A DNA stretch of 64,000 nt from Nocardioides sp. 1609 (GTDB lineage: Bacteria > Actinomycetota > Actinomycetes > Propionibacteriales > Nocardioidaceae): NCBI RefSeq assembly GCF_004522105.1, contig NZ_SPUJ01000005.1:310001-374000 (forward strand). The letters run 5' to 3'. Within the stretch, counting starts at the first letter, position 1; every line of letters starts with the position of its first letter. Shown one piece after another: positions 1 through 7,906 of the stretch. The notes below the pieces were generated by a model. That model saw nothing but the letters and a program-made list of their open reading frames with translations, made no database searches and was not told where the DNA came from. The translations under genes and the position numbers were made by a program.

Positions 1-119
1 GGATGGCGCTGGCCGCCCGGCGCTCCGTCGCGGGCCGCTCGTGGACGTCGGTCAACGACGCCCTGCTCGGGCACTACCGCGACGTCATCGACGTCCGCGC
101 CGGGCGTCGGGCCGCCTAG
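1..119 (+). CDS. C-terminal end of a glycosyltransferase (partial)
   Basis: Only the last 38 codons or so are present, read in the frame that begins at base 3 and stops at TAG 117-119; the start lies outside the window. The visible end contains AGRSWTSVNDALLGHYRDVI, which resembles the last helix of GT4-type (GT-B fold) glycosyltransferases such as the actinobacterial GDP-mannose-dependent mannosyltransferases. Codon use is typical of the window. The family call rests on this short tail alone, so the exact sugar and acceptor cannot be given. Confidence 0.5.
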   Translation, partial: MALAARRSVAGRSWTSVNDALLGHYRDVIDVRAGRRAA

Positions 120-174
120 GACGCCCTAGGACGCCCCGGGCCGCCCAGGGCTGCCCGGGAAGCCCGGCACCGCG

Positions 175-1257
175 TCAGGGACCGGCGACGATCGCCGCCG
201 CCTCCTCGACGGTGTCGACGAGGTGCACGTGCTGCTCCATCGCGCGGCCGCGGGCCAGGGACCGCAGCAGCGGCCAGGCCGGCAGGGTGTCGGTCCAGTG
301 CGCCCGGTCCACCAGCACCATCGGCGCGACCGAGGACTCGTCGGCGTAGTAGTTCTCGCAGGCGTCCTGGAAGACCTCCTGGACGGTGCCGGCCGCACCC
401 GGCAGGAACACGATGCCGGCGGTGCACACCTCGAGGAGCACGGCCTCGCGGGTCGCGTTGTCGACGTACTTCGCGATCGCGGTGGCGAACAGGTTCGGCG
501 GCTCGTGGCCGTAGTGCCACGTCGGGACGCCGAGGCCGTCGCGCGCGGGCAGGTCGGCGACGGCCTCGCGGGCGGTCCGGACCCAGTCGTCGATCGAGGG
601 CCGGAACGACGGCACCGGTGCCAGCACGTCGAGCGCCGCGCGGACGGCGGCGTCGTCCTGGCCCGCGAGCCGGCCGCCGAGGTTGGCGGCCTCCATCGCG
701 CCCGGCCCGCCGCCGGTCGCGACCACGGCGTCGCGACCGAGCAGCCAGCCGAGCCGGACGGCGTCCGCGTAGCCGGCGTCGCCACGCTGCATCGCGTGGC
801 CGCCCATCACCCCGACCACCCGGCGTCCGGACACCCACGAGTCGAGCGCCTCACCGACGGCGTGGTCGTGCAGCGCGGCGGCGAGCGTGTCGTCGCGCCC
901 GGGCACCCGCTGGGCCCAGGCGTAGGCGCGGGCGTCGAGCGTGCGCAGGTACGGCGTCCGGTCGTAGAGCTCGTCGGGGGAGTAGAGCCGGGGCCGGTAG
1001 ACGTCGAGCGGGGTCGAGCCGACGACCGGCAGCACGAGCGCCCCTGCGGCGGCCAGCGCGTCGTCGTCGCCCGGGGCGAAGGTGCAGCCGAGGAACGCCG
1101 CCCCGGCGACCCGGCACGACAGCAGTCGCGCGCCGTGCTCGGTGAGGTCGAGGTGGTGCACCCGCCAGGAGCCGATCCGGCTCGCCCCCGCGGCCAGGCG
1201 TCGCTCGACCTCGGCCAGGGACTCGACGTGGACGACGCGTCCGTGGGTGTGCCTCAC
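175..1257 (-). CDS. LOG-family (lysine decarboxylase-like fold) protein
   Basis: 360 aa. The C-terminal two thirds (from about residue 145) is a Rossmann-like LOG domain: VVGVMGGHA, then TGGGPGAMEAAN (181-192), then FLPGAAGTVQE (284-294) in place of the usual PGGxGTxxE. LOG enzymes release active cytokinin bases or other bases from nucleoside 5'-monophosphates, but many bacterial members are of unknown function. About 140 N-terminal residues have no recognisable domain, so it is longer than the usual LOG protein of roughly 190 aa. The second Gly of the PGG motif is Ala, so the activity could differ. It starts at GTG; a TAGGTT box lies six bases upstream and overlaps the stop codon of the Xre gene, which suggests a leaderless transcript. 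Confidence 0.8.
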   Translation of the reverse strand: MRHTHGRVVHVESLAEVERRLAAGASRIGSWRVHHLDLTEHGARLLSCRVAGAAFLGCTFAPGDDDALAAAGALVLPVVGSTPLDVYRPRLYSPDELYDRTPYLRTLDARAYAWAQRVPGRDDTLAAALHDHAVGEALDSWVSGRRVVGVMGGHAMQRGDAGYADAVRLGWLLGRDAVVATGGGPGAMEAANLGGRLAGQDDAAVRAALDVLAPVPSFRPSIDDWVRTAREAVADLPARDGLGVPTWHYGHEPPNLFATAIAKYVDNATREAVLLEVCTAGIVFLPGAAGTVQEVFQDACENYYADESSVAPMVLVDRAHWTDTLPAWPLLRSLARGRAMEQHVHLVDTVEEAAAIVAGP

Positions 1258-1266
1258 GCGGCGAAC

Positions 1267-1506
1267 CTACCGGGGAGGGGAGCCGGCGGCGGCGACCGAG
1301 AACAGGTCACCGGGCTGGCAGTCGAGCGCGTCGCAGATCGCGGTCAGCGTCGAGAACCGCATCGCCCTGGCCCGCTGGTTCTTCAGCACGCTCAGGTTCA
1401 CGTTGGTGACGCCGATCTGCTCGGCGAGCGCGGTGACGGTGAGCCCGCGCTCGGCGAGCAGCCGGTCGAGGTGGCAGACGACGCGGTGCGGTTCCTCGAC
1501 CGGCAT
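1267..1506 (-). CDS. Xre-family (YozG-like) HTH transcriptional regulator
   Basis: 79 aa, almost entirely one helix-turn-helix of the Cro/C1 type (roughly residues 12-70: LLAERGLTVTALAEQIGVTN ... LTAICDALDCQPGDLF). This compact form is the usual partner of DUF2975 membrane proteins. Its ATG overlaps the stop of the upstream DUF2975 gene (ATGA), so the two are translationally coupled. The near-perfect inverted repeat at 2141-2167, just upstream of the pair, is the likely operator, implying autoregulation (inference). Its stop codon forms part of the putative -10 box of the LOG gene downstream. Confidence 0.85.
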   Translation of the reverse strand: MPVEEPHRVVCHLDRLLAERGLTVTALAEQIGVTNVNLSVLKNQRARAMRFSTLTAICDALDCQPGDLFSVAAAGSPPR

Positions 1507-2114
1507 CAGACCAGCCCCTCGACGTCCTGCTCGAGCCGGAGACCGCGGTCGAACGCGTGCGCCAGCGCGCCCACGACGAGCAGGGCGCCGAGCAGGGTGA
1601 AGGGGACCTCGCCCCAGAACAACGTGACGTCGTCCCGGTCGACCAGCGCCGCGGCCCGGACCTGGTGGTCGGCGAGGCTCGTGGCGAGGACGTGGAGGAC
1701 CACCCCCACCAGCGCCGTCATCGAGATCGACCGCAGCGCGGTCACGTTCGACGGCGTGAAGGGTCGTCCCGCCTGGATCCCCCGCAGCACCCGCACGGCC
1801 AGGAGCGCCACCACGAGGGCCGTGACCGACACGAGGACCCCCGGGAGCAGGCTCGCCAGCCAGGTGGCGGTGCTCGCGTCGGCGACCTCGACGTGCACGC
1901 CCTCGACACCGCGGACCGTCACGCCGTCGCGGGCCAGGAGGCCCTCGGGCGCGCGGCCGACGTCCTCGGTCGTGAGGTCCCACTCCAGGGCGTGCCCGCC
2001 GATCCACGCGAGGAGCGGTCGGACCACCGTCACCAGGGCCGTGAGCGCACCGGCACCGATGATGACGATCTGCGTCGCCAGGAAGTCCCAGCGGTCGAAC
2101 ACGGGCATCTTCAC
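1506..2114 (-). CDS. DUF2975 membrane protein
   Basis: About 202 aa with four hydrophobic segments (near residues 12-38, 88-112, 128-150 and 168-190), the usual DUF2975 topology, and a soluble loop of about 45 residues after the first segment. The function of the family is unknown; it is almost always paired with a small Xre regulator, as here. I chose the GTG at 2114 because a GGGAG Shine-Dalgarno lies six bases upstream; an ATG at 2108, two codons in, is also possible. A 27-bp palindrome lies immediately upstream (2141-2167). Confidence 0.78.
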   Translation of the reverse strand: MKMPVFDRWDFLATQIVIIGAGALTALVTVVRPLLAWIGGHALEWDLTTEDVGRAPEGLLARDGVTVRGVEGVHVEVADASTATWLASLLPGVLVSVTALVVALLAVRVLRGIQAGRPFTPSNVTALRSISMTALVGVVLHVLATSLADHQVRAAALVDRDDVTLFWGEVPFTLLGALLVVGALAHAFDRGLRLEQDVEGLV

Positions 2115-2140
2115 GGGTGGCTCCCTCGTCGGCGGGCTTG

Positions 2141-2167
2141 TCGAAGAACGATAACATCGATCTTCGA
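2141..2167. promoter_or_regulatory. 12-3-12 inverted repeat, probable operator
   Basis: TCGAAGAACGAT and ATCGATCTTCGA flank AAC; the arms match at 11 of 12 positions. The element ends 27 bases before the DUF2975 start, where the promoter must lie, and stands out as AT-rich in a GC-rich background. The Xre regulator of the same operon is the natural ligand (inference). Confidence 0.65.
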
Positions 2168-2197
2168 TAAGATCCACGGGCGAGGGAGCTGCCCGGC

Positions 2198-3055
2198 TCA
2201 GAAGGCGTGCGCCAGGAGCTCCCCGAACAGCTCGTGCTCGTCGGCGTCCTCGAGGCCCTTCTGCCGGAACCACGTGCACATGTTCGTGCAGTCGCGCAGC
2301 AGGAAGTCCATGCCGTTGACGTTGCCGACGAGGTCGACGATCTGGGGCAGGTCGATGATCACCAGCCGCTCGCCGGCGGCGAGGATGTTGTACGCCGACA
2401 GGTCGCCGTGCACGAGCCCGGCCTGGACCATCGTGGCCATCGCGTCGCGCAGCTGGTCGTAATACGACCCCAGCAGGTCGAGGTCCGGCCGGGTCTGGGC
2501 CAGCCGGGGCGCCGTCTCGCCGTCGACGGTGATCCACTCCATCAGGATCTCGGTGCCGTCGATCTGCACGGGGTAGGGGACCGGCACGCCGATCGCCCAG
2601 CAGCGCTTGAGGGCCTCCCACTCCGAGACCGCCCACTCGCCGGCCGCGACCTGCTTGCCGAAGGTCGACTTGCGCTTGACCGCGCGCTCGTCGCGCGAGC
2701 GCTTCATCGAGCGTCCCTCGGTGTAGGAGGCGGAGCGGTGGAAGGTGCGGTGCTCGGAGGAGCGGTAGCGCTTGGCGGCCATCACGACGCCGCCGTCGGG
2801 GTCGAGCGGGTCGGCCCGCTCGACGAGGAAGACGTCGCCCTCCTTGCCGGTCTTGAGGATGCCGAGCTCGGTGTCGACCGCGCCGCGCGAGGTCACCACC
2901 CAGTCGGGTCGGGGCTCGGGCCCACGGGAGAGCGGCTCGACGTCGAACCAGGTGGACCAGCGTTGACGGGAGTCGTCGACGTCGTCGTACGTCGTCCAGT
3001 CGAGGGTGAAGTCGGGGTGGAGCGGTGCGTCAGGAGTGAAGTCCTGGGAGGTCAT
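2198..3055 (-). CDS. RIO1-family serine/threonine protein kinase
   Basis: 285 aa. A RIO-type fold is shown by a nucleotide loop KTGKEGDVF (68-76), the ATP-binding lysine AAKRY (K95), the catalytic loop HGDLSAYN (216-223) with D218, and the metal-binding IDLPQ (D235). RIO kinases lack the activation loop and substrate lobe of ordinary Ser/Thr kinases; bacterial members are little studied and may act on ribosome- or stress-related targets. I chose the ATG at 3055, which leaves a short acidic N-terminus before the conserved core. A start further upstream would run into the twin hairpins at 3221-3301. It stands alone between two unrelated minus-strand genes. Confidence 0.85.
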   Translation of the reverse strand: MTSQDFTPDAPLHPDFTLDWTTYDDVDDSRQRWSTWFDVEPLSRGPEPRPDWVVTSRGAVDTELGILKTGKEGDVFLVERADPLDPDGGVVMAAKRYRSSEHRTFHRSASYTEGRSMKRSRDERAVKRKSTFGKQVAAGEWAVSEWEALKRCWAIGVPVPYPVQIDGTEILMEWITVDGETAPRLAQTRPDLDLLGSYYDQLRDAMATMVQAGLVHGDLSAYNILAAGERLVIIDLPQIVDLVGNVNGMDFLLRDCTNMCTWFRQKGLEDADEHELFGELLAHAF

Positions 3056-3220
3056 GGGTAGCGGTGCTCGTTTCGAGAAGAGGGAGGTGGTCGCAGGGCA
3101 GACCGAGGACAGTCGTGGACATGTCACGCTCCTTCTCGATGGCACTCTCGGCCGCCTGGACGACTCCGACGAGCTCGCAGCCCATGGTGGGGCCACCCCC
3201 CGCGACCGCGCAACCCGTTT

Positions 3221-3301
3221 ACGACGCCGACCCGTCACCTATGGGTGACGGGTCGGCGTCGTGCGGTCGCTGACCCGTCACCTATAGGTGACGGGTCAGC
3301 G
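3221..3301. terminator. Two tandem near-identical hairpins
   Basis: Hairpin 1 has a perfect 19-bp stem (3221-3239 with 3244-3262) and a 4-base loop. Hairpin 2 has a perfect 15-bp stem (3268-3282 with 3287-3301) and a 4-base loop. Both share the core GACCCGTCACC-N4-GGTGACGGGTC. They begin 5 bases after the stop of the rhodanese gene on the minus strand and probably end its transcript, although no U-run follows. Bases 3056-3306 otherwise hold no gene. Confidence 0.6.
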
Positions 3302-3306
3302 CGGGG

Positions 3307-3963
3307 TCAGGCGGCGGCGGGGACGACCTCGATGTGCAGCTCGCCGACGCGGTCCCAGCGGTCGTCGAGGTGGACCACCTGGCGGCCGGCCCGGTGCAGC
3401 AGGCTGGCCGCGATGCCGGCGCGGTAGCCCGAGCGGCAGTAGACCCACAGCTCGCCGGGCGGCAGCCGGCGGATGCTCTGCTCGAGCTCGTGCAGCGGCA
3501 CGTGCAGGGCACCGGGCAGGTGTCCGTCGCGCCACTCGTCGAGCTGTCGGACGTCGACCACGACCGGCCGGCGCCGGGTGACCGCGCCGATCCGGCTCGC
3601 GTCCCGGTACGCCGCCCAGTCGGCGCGCCGGTACTGCGCGGACAGCGCGGAGGTCCCGGGTGCCGCAGTGGCCTCGTCGGCCTCGAGCAGGTGGGTCCCG
3701 ACGTCGTCGATCCCGAGCTCGGCCAGCTGGCGCAGGGCCGGCTCGAGGACCTCGGGGGTGTCGGTCAGCAGGACGATGTCGTCGCCCCACGGCACCAGCC
3801 ACCCGACGTGCGTCGCGAACCGGTCGTCGTACTCGATGCTCACGGTGCCGGGCACGTGGGCCGCCGCGAAGGCGCCGCGGGCGCGCAGGTCGATGACCCA
3901 GGATCCGGCGAGGACGGCGTCGGTGACCTGGGCGGCGGTGACGGGACGGGCGGGAGCGCTCAC
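3307..3963 (-). CDS. Tandem-rhodanese protein with one intact active site
   Basis: 218 aa with two rhodanese-like domains (about 8-95 and 108-210). The C-terminal one keeps the catalytic loop WVYCRSGYRAG with Cys176, so it can carry persulfide sulfur. The equivalent loop of the first domain reads IVLLTDTPE and has no cysteine, so that half is probably structural, as in many two-domain sulfurtransferases. The gene follows the Lrp regulator on the same strand, with a strikingly AT-rich promoter region between them (3975-4012). The natural substrate is unknown; it could take part in sulfide or persulfide metabolism. Confidence 0.82.
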   Translation of the reverse strand: MSAPARPVTAAQVTDAVLAGSWVIDLRARGAFAAAHVPGTVSIEYDDRFATHVGWLVPWGDDIVLLTDTPEVLEPALRQLAELGIDDVGTHLLEADEATAAPGTSALSAQYRRADWAAYRDASRIGAVTRRRPVVVDVRQLDEWRDGHLPGALHVPLHELEQSIRRLPPGELWVYCRSGYRAGIAASLLHRAGRQVVHLDDRWDRVGELHIEVVPAAA

Positions 3964-3974
3964 GTCGCCTCCTC

Positions 3975-4012
3975 CTTTAAGTAATGTAAGTTAGTAAACT
4001 TATATCACGAAA
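3975..4012 (-). promoter_or_regulatory. AT-rich promoter/operator of the rhodanese gene
   Basis: An AT-rich stretch within very GC-rich surroundings carries the inverted repeat TAAGTT-AGTA-AACTTA (3987-4002), ending about 24 bases upstream of the rhodanese start. It looks like a promoter with an overlapping repressor site. The repressor is not identifiable; ArsR- or CsoR-type sulfide sensors often control such genes elsewhere, but none is encoded next to it. Confidence 0.5.
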
Positions 4013-4028
4013 AGGGGGTGGCGGACAA

Positions 4029-4496
4029 TCACCGGACGACGCCCCAGGAGTAGGACTGCTTCTGCAGGCGCAGGTACATGAACGTCTCGGTGGTCGCGAC
4101 GCCCGCGATGGTGCGGATCTTCTCCGAGATCAGCTCGAGGAGCCGGTCGTCGCTCTCGCAGACGATCTCGGCGAGGAGGTCGTAGCGACCGGCGGTGACC
4201 ACGACGTAGTCGACCTCGTCGAGGGCGGCGAGGGCGGCGGCCACCGGGTCGAGCGGGCCGGTGGCGGTGACGCCGATCATGGCCTGGCGGGCGAAACCCA
4301 GCTGCATCGGGTCGGTGACGGCGACGATCTGCATCGTGCCGCCGTCGACCAGGCGCTGGACGCGCTGGCGCACGGCCGCCTCGGACAGCCCGACCACCTT
4401 GCCGATGGCGGCGTAGGAGCGGCGCCCGTCCTGCTGCAGCTGCTCGATGATCGCCTTCGAGACCTCGTCGAGGGGGGCGGAGGGGGAGCGCGTCAT
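4029..4496 (-). CDS. Lrp/AsnC-family transcriptional regulator
   Basis: 155 aa. N-terminal winged helix-turn-helix of the AsnC type (LDEVSKAIIEQLQQDGRRSY ... GLSEAAVRQRVQRLVDGG, residues 9-53) followed by a RAM ligand-binding and oligomerisation domain (about 65-145). It is divergent from the polyamine transporter operon. The palindrome CAACGGATTTCGTTG lies between them and recurs, in varied form, elsewhere in the catabolic cluster, so this protein is the best candidate for cluster regulator, probably sensing a polyamine or its breakdown product (inference). The start is ATG 4496; a TACCTT box exactly six bases upstream suggests a leaderless transcript. Confidence 0.9.
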   Translation of the reverse strand: MTRSPSAPLDEVSKAIIEQLQQDGRRSYAAIGKVVGLSEAAVRQRVQRLVDGGTMQIVAVTDPMQLGFARQAMIGVTATGPLDPVAAALAALDEVDYVVVTAGRYDLLAEIVCESDDRLLELISEKIRTIAGVATTETFMYLRLQKQSYSWGVVR

Positions 4497-4565
4497 GGCG
4501 GAAAGGTACCCATGCCGAGCCGCCGGAGACACCCCCCCGGCCCGGTCGGCGAGCTCGCGTCGAAA

Positions 4566-4585
4566 CAACGGATTTCGTTGCCATC
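4566..4585 (+). promoter_or_regulatory. Probable Lrp-type operator, site 1 (Lrp/potD intergenic)
   Basis: CAACG-GATTT-CGTTG (4566-4580) is a perfect 5-5-5 inverted repeat followed by CCATC. The 14-mer ACGGATTTCGTTGC (4568-4581) recurs exactly, inverted, at 13841-13854. It sits between the divergent lrp-like gene and the potD-like gene. Confidence 0.6.
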
Positions 4586-4664
4586 GTGTTTCCGGTCGAC
4601 CGAATCCCTTGTCGTGCCCCCCGCGGCGTGGCACGATCCGGGCGAGTCGACATGAGGGGGTCGG

Positions 4665-5870
4665 ATGCCGTCAGGTCCATCCGTGGGTCCGCAGAGTGGC
4701 CGTGGTGCTCTCACCCGGCGGCGCCTGCTGCAGGCCGGTGGCGGAGTCGCTGCGCTGGGTGTCGCGGGCGCCGCGCTGAAGCTGCCGTTCTTCGGGGCCG
4801 CCGGCGCCCAGCAGGACCCCCTGCAGTGCCGGGCCTCCGACGTCTCGTCGTCCGCGAAGGAGCTGATCGTCTCGAACTGGCCGGGCTACATGGACCCGCC
4901 GCGGAAGAAGACCTCGACGATCTCCGTCTTCGAGGAGCAGACCGGCATCGAGGTGAGCTACACCGACGACATCGGCGACAACGCCGAGTTCTACGCCAAG
5001 GTCCGCAACCAGCTCGGGTCCTGCGAGCCGATCGACCGCGACATGATCATCCTGACCGACTGGATGGCGGCCCGGATGATCTCCCTCGGCTGGATCCAGC
5101 CGCTCGACAAGGACCGGGTGCCCAACCTCCGCGCGAACCTCATCAAGCCGTTGCAGGGCGTCCAGTGGGACCCCGACCTGAGCTACCACGCCCCCTGGCA
5201 GTCGGGCCTGACCGGCATCGCCTACAACGCGGCCAAGGTCGACGAGGTGGGATCGTTCACCGAGCTGCTGACCCGCTCCGACCTCAAGGGCCGCGTCACG
5301 CTGCTCAGCGAGATGCGCGACACCATGGCGTTCATGCTCCGGGTCGAGGGCGCCGACCCCGACGACTTCACCCAGGACCAGTGGGAGAACTCGATCGAGA
5401 ACCTCCGCGGGGTCGTCGCGAGCGGGCAGATCCGCTCGTTCATCGGCAACGACTACATGAACGACCTGGCCGCCGGCAACATCGTGGCCTGCGAGGCCTG
5501 GTCCGGCGACGTGATCGCGGTCGCCGCGGAGAACCCCGACATCCGCTTCGTCGTCCCCGAGGAGGGGTTGTCGCTGTGGAGCGACAACATGATGGTCCCG
5601 AACCAGGCGGTGCACCAGGAGAACGCCGAGGCCTGGATCGACTACTACTACCAGCCCGAGGTCGCGGCCAAGCTCGCCGCCTGGGTCAACTACATCTGCC
5701 CGGTCCAGGGGGCCCAGGAGGCGATGGAGAAGGTCGATCCCTCCCTGGTCGACAACACGCTCATCTTCCCCGACGAGGAGATGTTGGCGACGACGTTCGA
5801 CTTCATGCCGCTCGACGACCGGCAGAGCATCGACTACGAGAGGGACTGGGCCAGTGTCACAGGCGGCTGA
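4665..5870 (+). CDS. potD: Polyamine ABC transporter substrate-binding protein (PotD-like)
   Basis: 401 aa. Exported by the Tat route: TRRRLLQAGG (17-26) followed by a hydrophobic stretch and an AAGA cleavage region near residue 48. The mature protein has the PotD/PotF fold signatures (LIVSNWPGYMDPP, later YMNDLAAGNIVACEAWSGD), typical of spermidine/putrescine-type binding proteins. It captures the substrate outside the membrane and delivers it to the two permeases encoded downstream. An AGGGGG ribosome site lies four bases before the ATG. It opens a tightly packed operon; the next gene starts inside its last codons. Exact substrate specificity cannot be read from the sequence. Confidence 0.88.
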   Translation: MPSGPSVGPQSGRGALTRRRLLQAGGGVAALGVAGAALKLPFFGAAGAQQDPLQCRASDVSSSAKELIVSNWPGYMDPPRKKTSTISVFEEQTGIEVSYTDDIGDNAEFYAKVRNQLGSCEPIDRDMIILTDWMAARMISLGWIQPLDKDRVPNLRANLIKPLQGVQWDPDLSYHAPWQSGLTGIAYNAAKVDEVGSFTELLTRSDLKGRVTLLSEMRDTMAFMLRVEGADPDDFTQDQWENSIENLRGVVASGQIRSFIGNDYMNDLAAGNIVACEAWSGDVIAVAAENPDIRFVVPEEGLSLWSDNMMVPNQAVHQENAEAWIDYYYQPEVAAKLAAWVNYICPVQGAQEAMEKVDPSLVDNTLIFPDEEMLATTFDFMPLDDRQSIDYERDWASVTGG

Positions 5871-7053
5871 CAAGCAGGCGGTGGAGCGCACCGGAGGCTC
5901 GACGACCCTCGGCAAGGACGACCACACGACGTACGACGGCCTCCGGCTGCGGGCGCTGACGAAGTCGTTCGCGACGTTCACCGCGGTCGACGACCTCGAC
6001 CTCGACGTCCCGCGGGGCTCGTTCTTCGCGCTTCTGGGTCCGTCCGGGTGCGGGAAGACGACGACGCTGCGGATGGTCGCCGGCCTCGAGACGCCGACGT
6101 CCGGCACGATCCTGCTGGCCGGCGACGACATCACCGCGACCAAGCCGTACCAGCGGCCGGTCAACACGGTCTTCCAGAGCTACGCCCTCTTCCCGCACCT
6201 CGACATCTTCGAGAACGTCGCCTTCGGTCTGCGGCGCCGCAAGCAGAAGAACGTCGAGTCCGAGGTCAAGGAGATGCTCGACCTCGTCGAGCTCGGACCG
6301 CAGGCGCGCAAGCGCCCCGCGCAGCTCTCCGGTGGCCAGCAGCAGCGCGTCGCGCTGGCCCGTGCGCTGATCAACAAGCCCGAGGTGCTGCTGCTCGACG
6401 AGCCGCTCGGCGCGCTCGACCTCAAGCTGCGCCGCAGCATGCAGATCGAGCTCAAGCGGATCCAGACCGAGGTCGGGCTCACCTTCATCCACGTCACCCA
6501 CGACCAGGAGGAGGCCATGACGATGGCCGACACCGTCGCGGTGATGAACAAGGGCGTCATCGAGCAGATGGGCGCGCCGGCCGACCTGTACGAGAACCCC
6601 CGGAGCACGTTCGTCGCCAACTTCCTCGGCCAGTCCAACCTCATCGACGGCACCGTCGTGGGCCGCTCCGGCGACGTCGTCACGATGGACATGCACGGGA
6701 CGCCGGTGTCGGTGCCGGCCGGCCGGTCCCACACCGCGAGCGAGCGCGGGTGGATCGGCATCCGGCCCGAGAAGGTGCTGATCGGGGCGCCGGGCGAGGC
6801 GCTCGACGCGCCCGGCAACACGATCCCGGGCGGCATCGTCACCGACGTCAGCTTCTTCGGCGTCAGCACCCAGTACCTCGTCAGGATGCCGTGGGGCCAG
6901 GAGCTGCAGGTCTTCCAGCAGAACACCGGGCGGGTCACGATCTTCCGCAAGGGCGACGCCGTCGAGCTGTCGTGGCGCCCGGAGTACGCGTTCCTGCTCG
7001 ACCACGCGCAGGACGCCTCGGCCGGCGCCGACAAGGTCGGCGCGGATGGCTGA
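5854..7053 (+). CDS. potA: Polyamine ABC transporter ATP-binding protein (PotA-like)
   Basis: 399 aa. Walker A GPSGCGKT (62-69), Q-loop VFQSY, signature LSGGQQQRVALARAL (158-172), Walker B VLLLDEPLGALD, switch HVTHDQEEAMTMAD, then a TOBE domain in the last 120 residues that would contact the substrate or regulate transport. About 30 extra residues precede the ATPase core. The GTG start lies 17 bases inside the end of potD, so the two are translationally coupled. It energises uptake by the permeases encoded directly downstream. Confidence 0.92.
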   Translation: MSQAADKQAVERTGGSTTLGKDDHTTYDGLRLRALTKSFATFTAVDDLDLDVPRGSFFALLGPSGCGKTTTLRMVAGLETPTSGTILLAGDDITATKPYQRPVNTVFQSYALFPHLDIFENVAFGLRRRKQKNVESEVKEMLDLVELGPQARKRPAQLSGGQQQRVALARALINKPEVLLLDEPLGALDLKLRRSMQIELKRIQTEVGLTFIHVTHDQEEAMTMADTVAVMNKGVIEQMGAPADLYENPRSTFVANFLGQSNLIDGTVVGRSGDVVTMDMHGTPVSVPAGRSHTASERGWIGIRPEKVLIGAPGEALDAPGNTIPGGIVTDVSFFGVSTQYLVRMPWGQELQVFQQNTGRVTIFRKGDAVELSWRPEYAFLLDHAQDASAGADKVGADG

Positions 7054-7906
7054 GACGGTGCGCCGGCGGGGGCGCACCGGCTACCTGCTCATCATCCCCG
7101 GCGCCCTGTGGCTGCTGGTCTTCTTCGCCTTCCCGTTCTACTCCCTGATCGCCACGAGCCTCTACGACCCGACCGGCTCCGACTTCCGCGGCTACCAGAT
7201 GACCTACGCGTTCGGGAACTACGTCGACGTCGTCGAGGCCTACTGGCAGCCGCTGCTCCGCTCCCTGCTGTACGGCGCCATCGCGACCTTCTTCTGCCTC
7301 GTGCTCGGCTACGTGCTCGCCTACGCGATCGCGTTCAAGTCCGGGCGATACAAGACGTTGATGCTGGTCCTGGTGATCGCGCCGTTCCTCACCAGCTTCC
7401 TGGTCCGCACCCTGTCGTGGAAGCTGCTGCTGGCCGACGACGGCTTCATCGTCAACACCCTGCAGCTCCTCCAGGTCCTCGGCGACGACGGCCGGCTGCT
7501 CGCGACGCCGTTCGCGGTGGTGGCCGGCCTGACCTACAACTTCCTGCCGTTCATGGTGCTCCCGCTGTTCGCCAGCCTCGACAAGATGGACTACCGGCTC
7601 ATCGAGGCCTCCCGCGACCTGTACGGCAACCCGGTCGTGTCGTTCTTCAAGGTCACCTGGCCGCTGTCGCTGCCCGGCGTCGTGTCCGGGACGCTGCTGA
7701 CCTTCATCCCGGCCGTCGGCGACTTCATCAACGCCGAGCTGCTGGGCAACACCAACACCCGGATGATCGGCAACGTCGTCCAGAGCCTGTTCACCGACGC
7801 CAACGACTACCCGGCGGCCGGTGCGCTGTCGGTGATCCTGATGACGATGATCCTGGCGATGGTGCTGGTCTACGTCCGCCGCGCCGGCACGGAGGAGCTG
7901 CTGTGA
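7046..7906 (+). CDS. potB: Polyamine ABC transporter permease (PotB-like)
   Basis: 286 aa integral membrane protein with about six hydrophobic segments and the inner-membrane EAA-type loop facing the ATPase (RLIEASRDLYGNPVVSFFKVTWPLSLPGVV, near residues 186-215). It starts at an ATG eight bases inside potA. It forms the translocation channel together with the PotC-like permease, which overlaps its stop codon. Confidence 0.9.
   Translation: MAETVRRRGRTGYLLIIPGALWLLVFFAFPFYSLIATSLYDPTGSDFRGYQMTYAFGNYVDVVEAYWQPLLRSLLYGAIATFFCLVLGYVLAYAIAFKSGRYKTLMLVLVIAPFLTSFLVRTLSWKLLLADDGFIVNTLQLLQVLGDDGRLLATPFAVVAGLTYNFLPFMVLPLFASLDKMDYRLIEASRDLYGNPVVSFFKVTWPLSLPGVVSGTLLTFIPAVGDFINAELLGNTNTRMIGNVVQSLFTDANDYPAAGALSVILMTMILAMVLVYVRRAGTEELL

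Noticed and set aside
3221..3301. Twin hairpins considered as a 6C-type RNA
   Set aside because: The loops are TATG and TATA and hold no C-runs, which that motif requires.
4005..4028. AT-rich DNA considered as a sign of an inserted mobile element
   Set aside because: The stretch is only about 40 bases, has no transposase gene or terminal repeats, and fits a promoter better.
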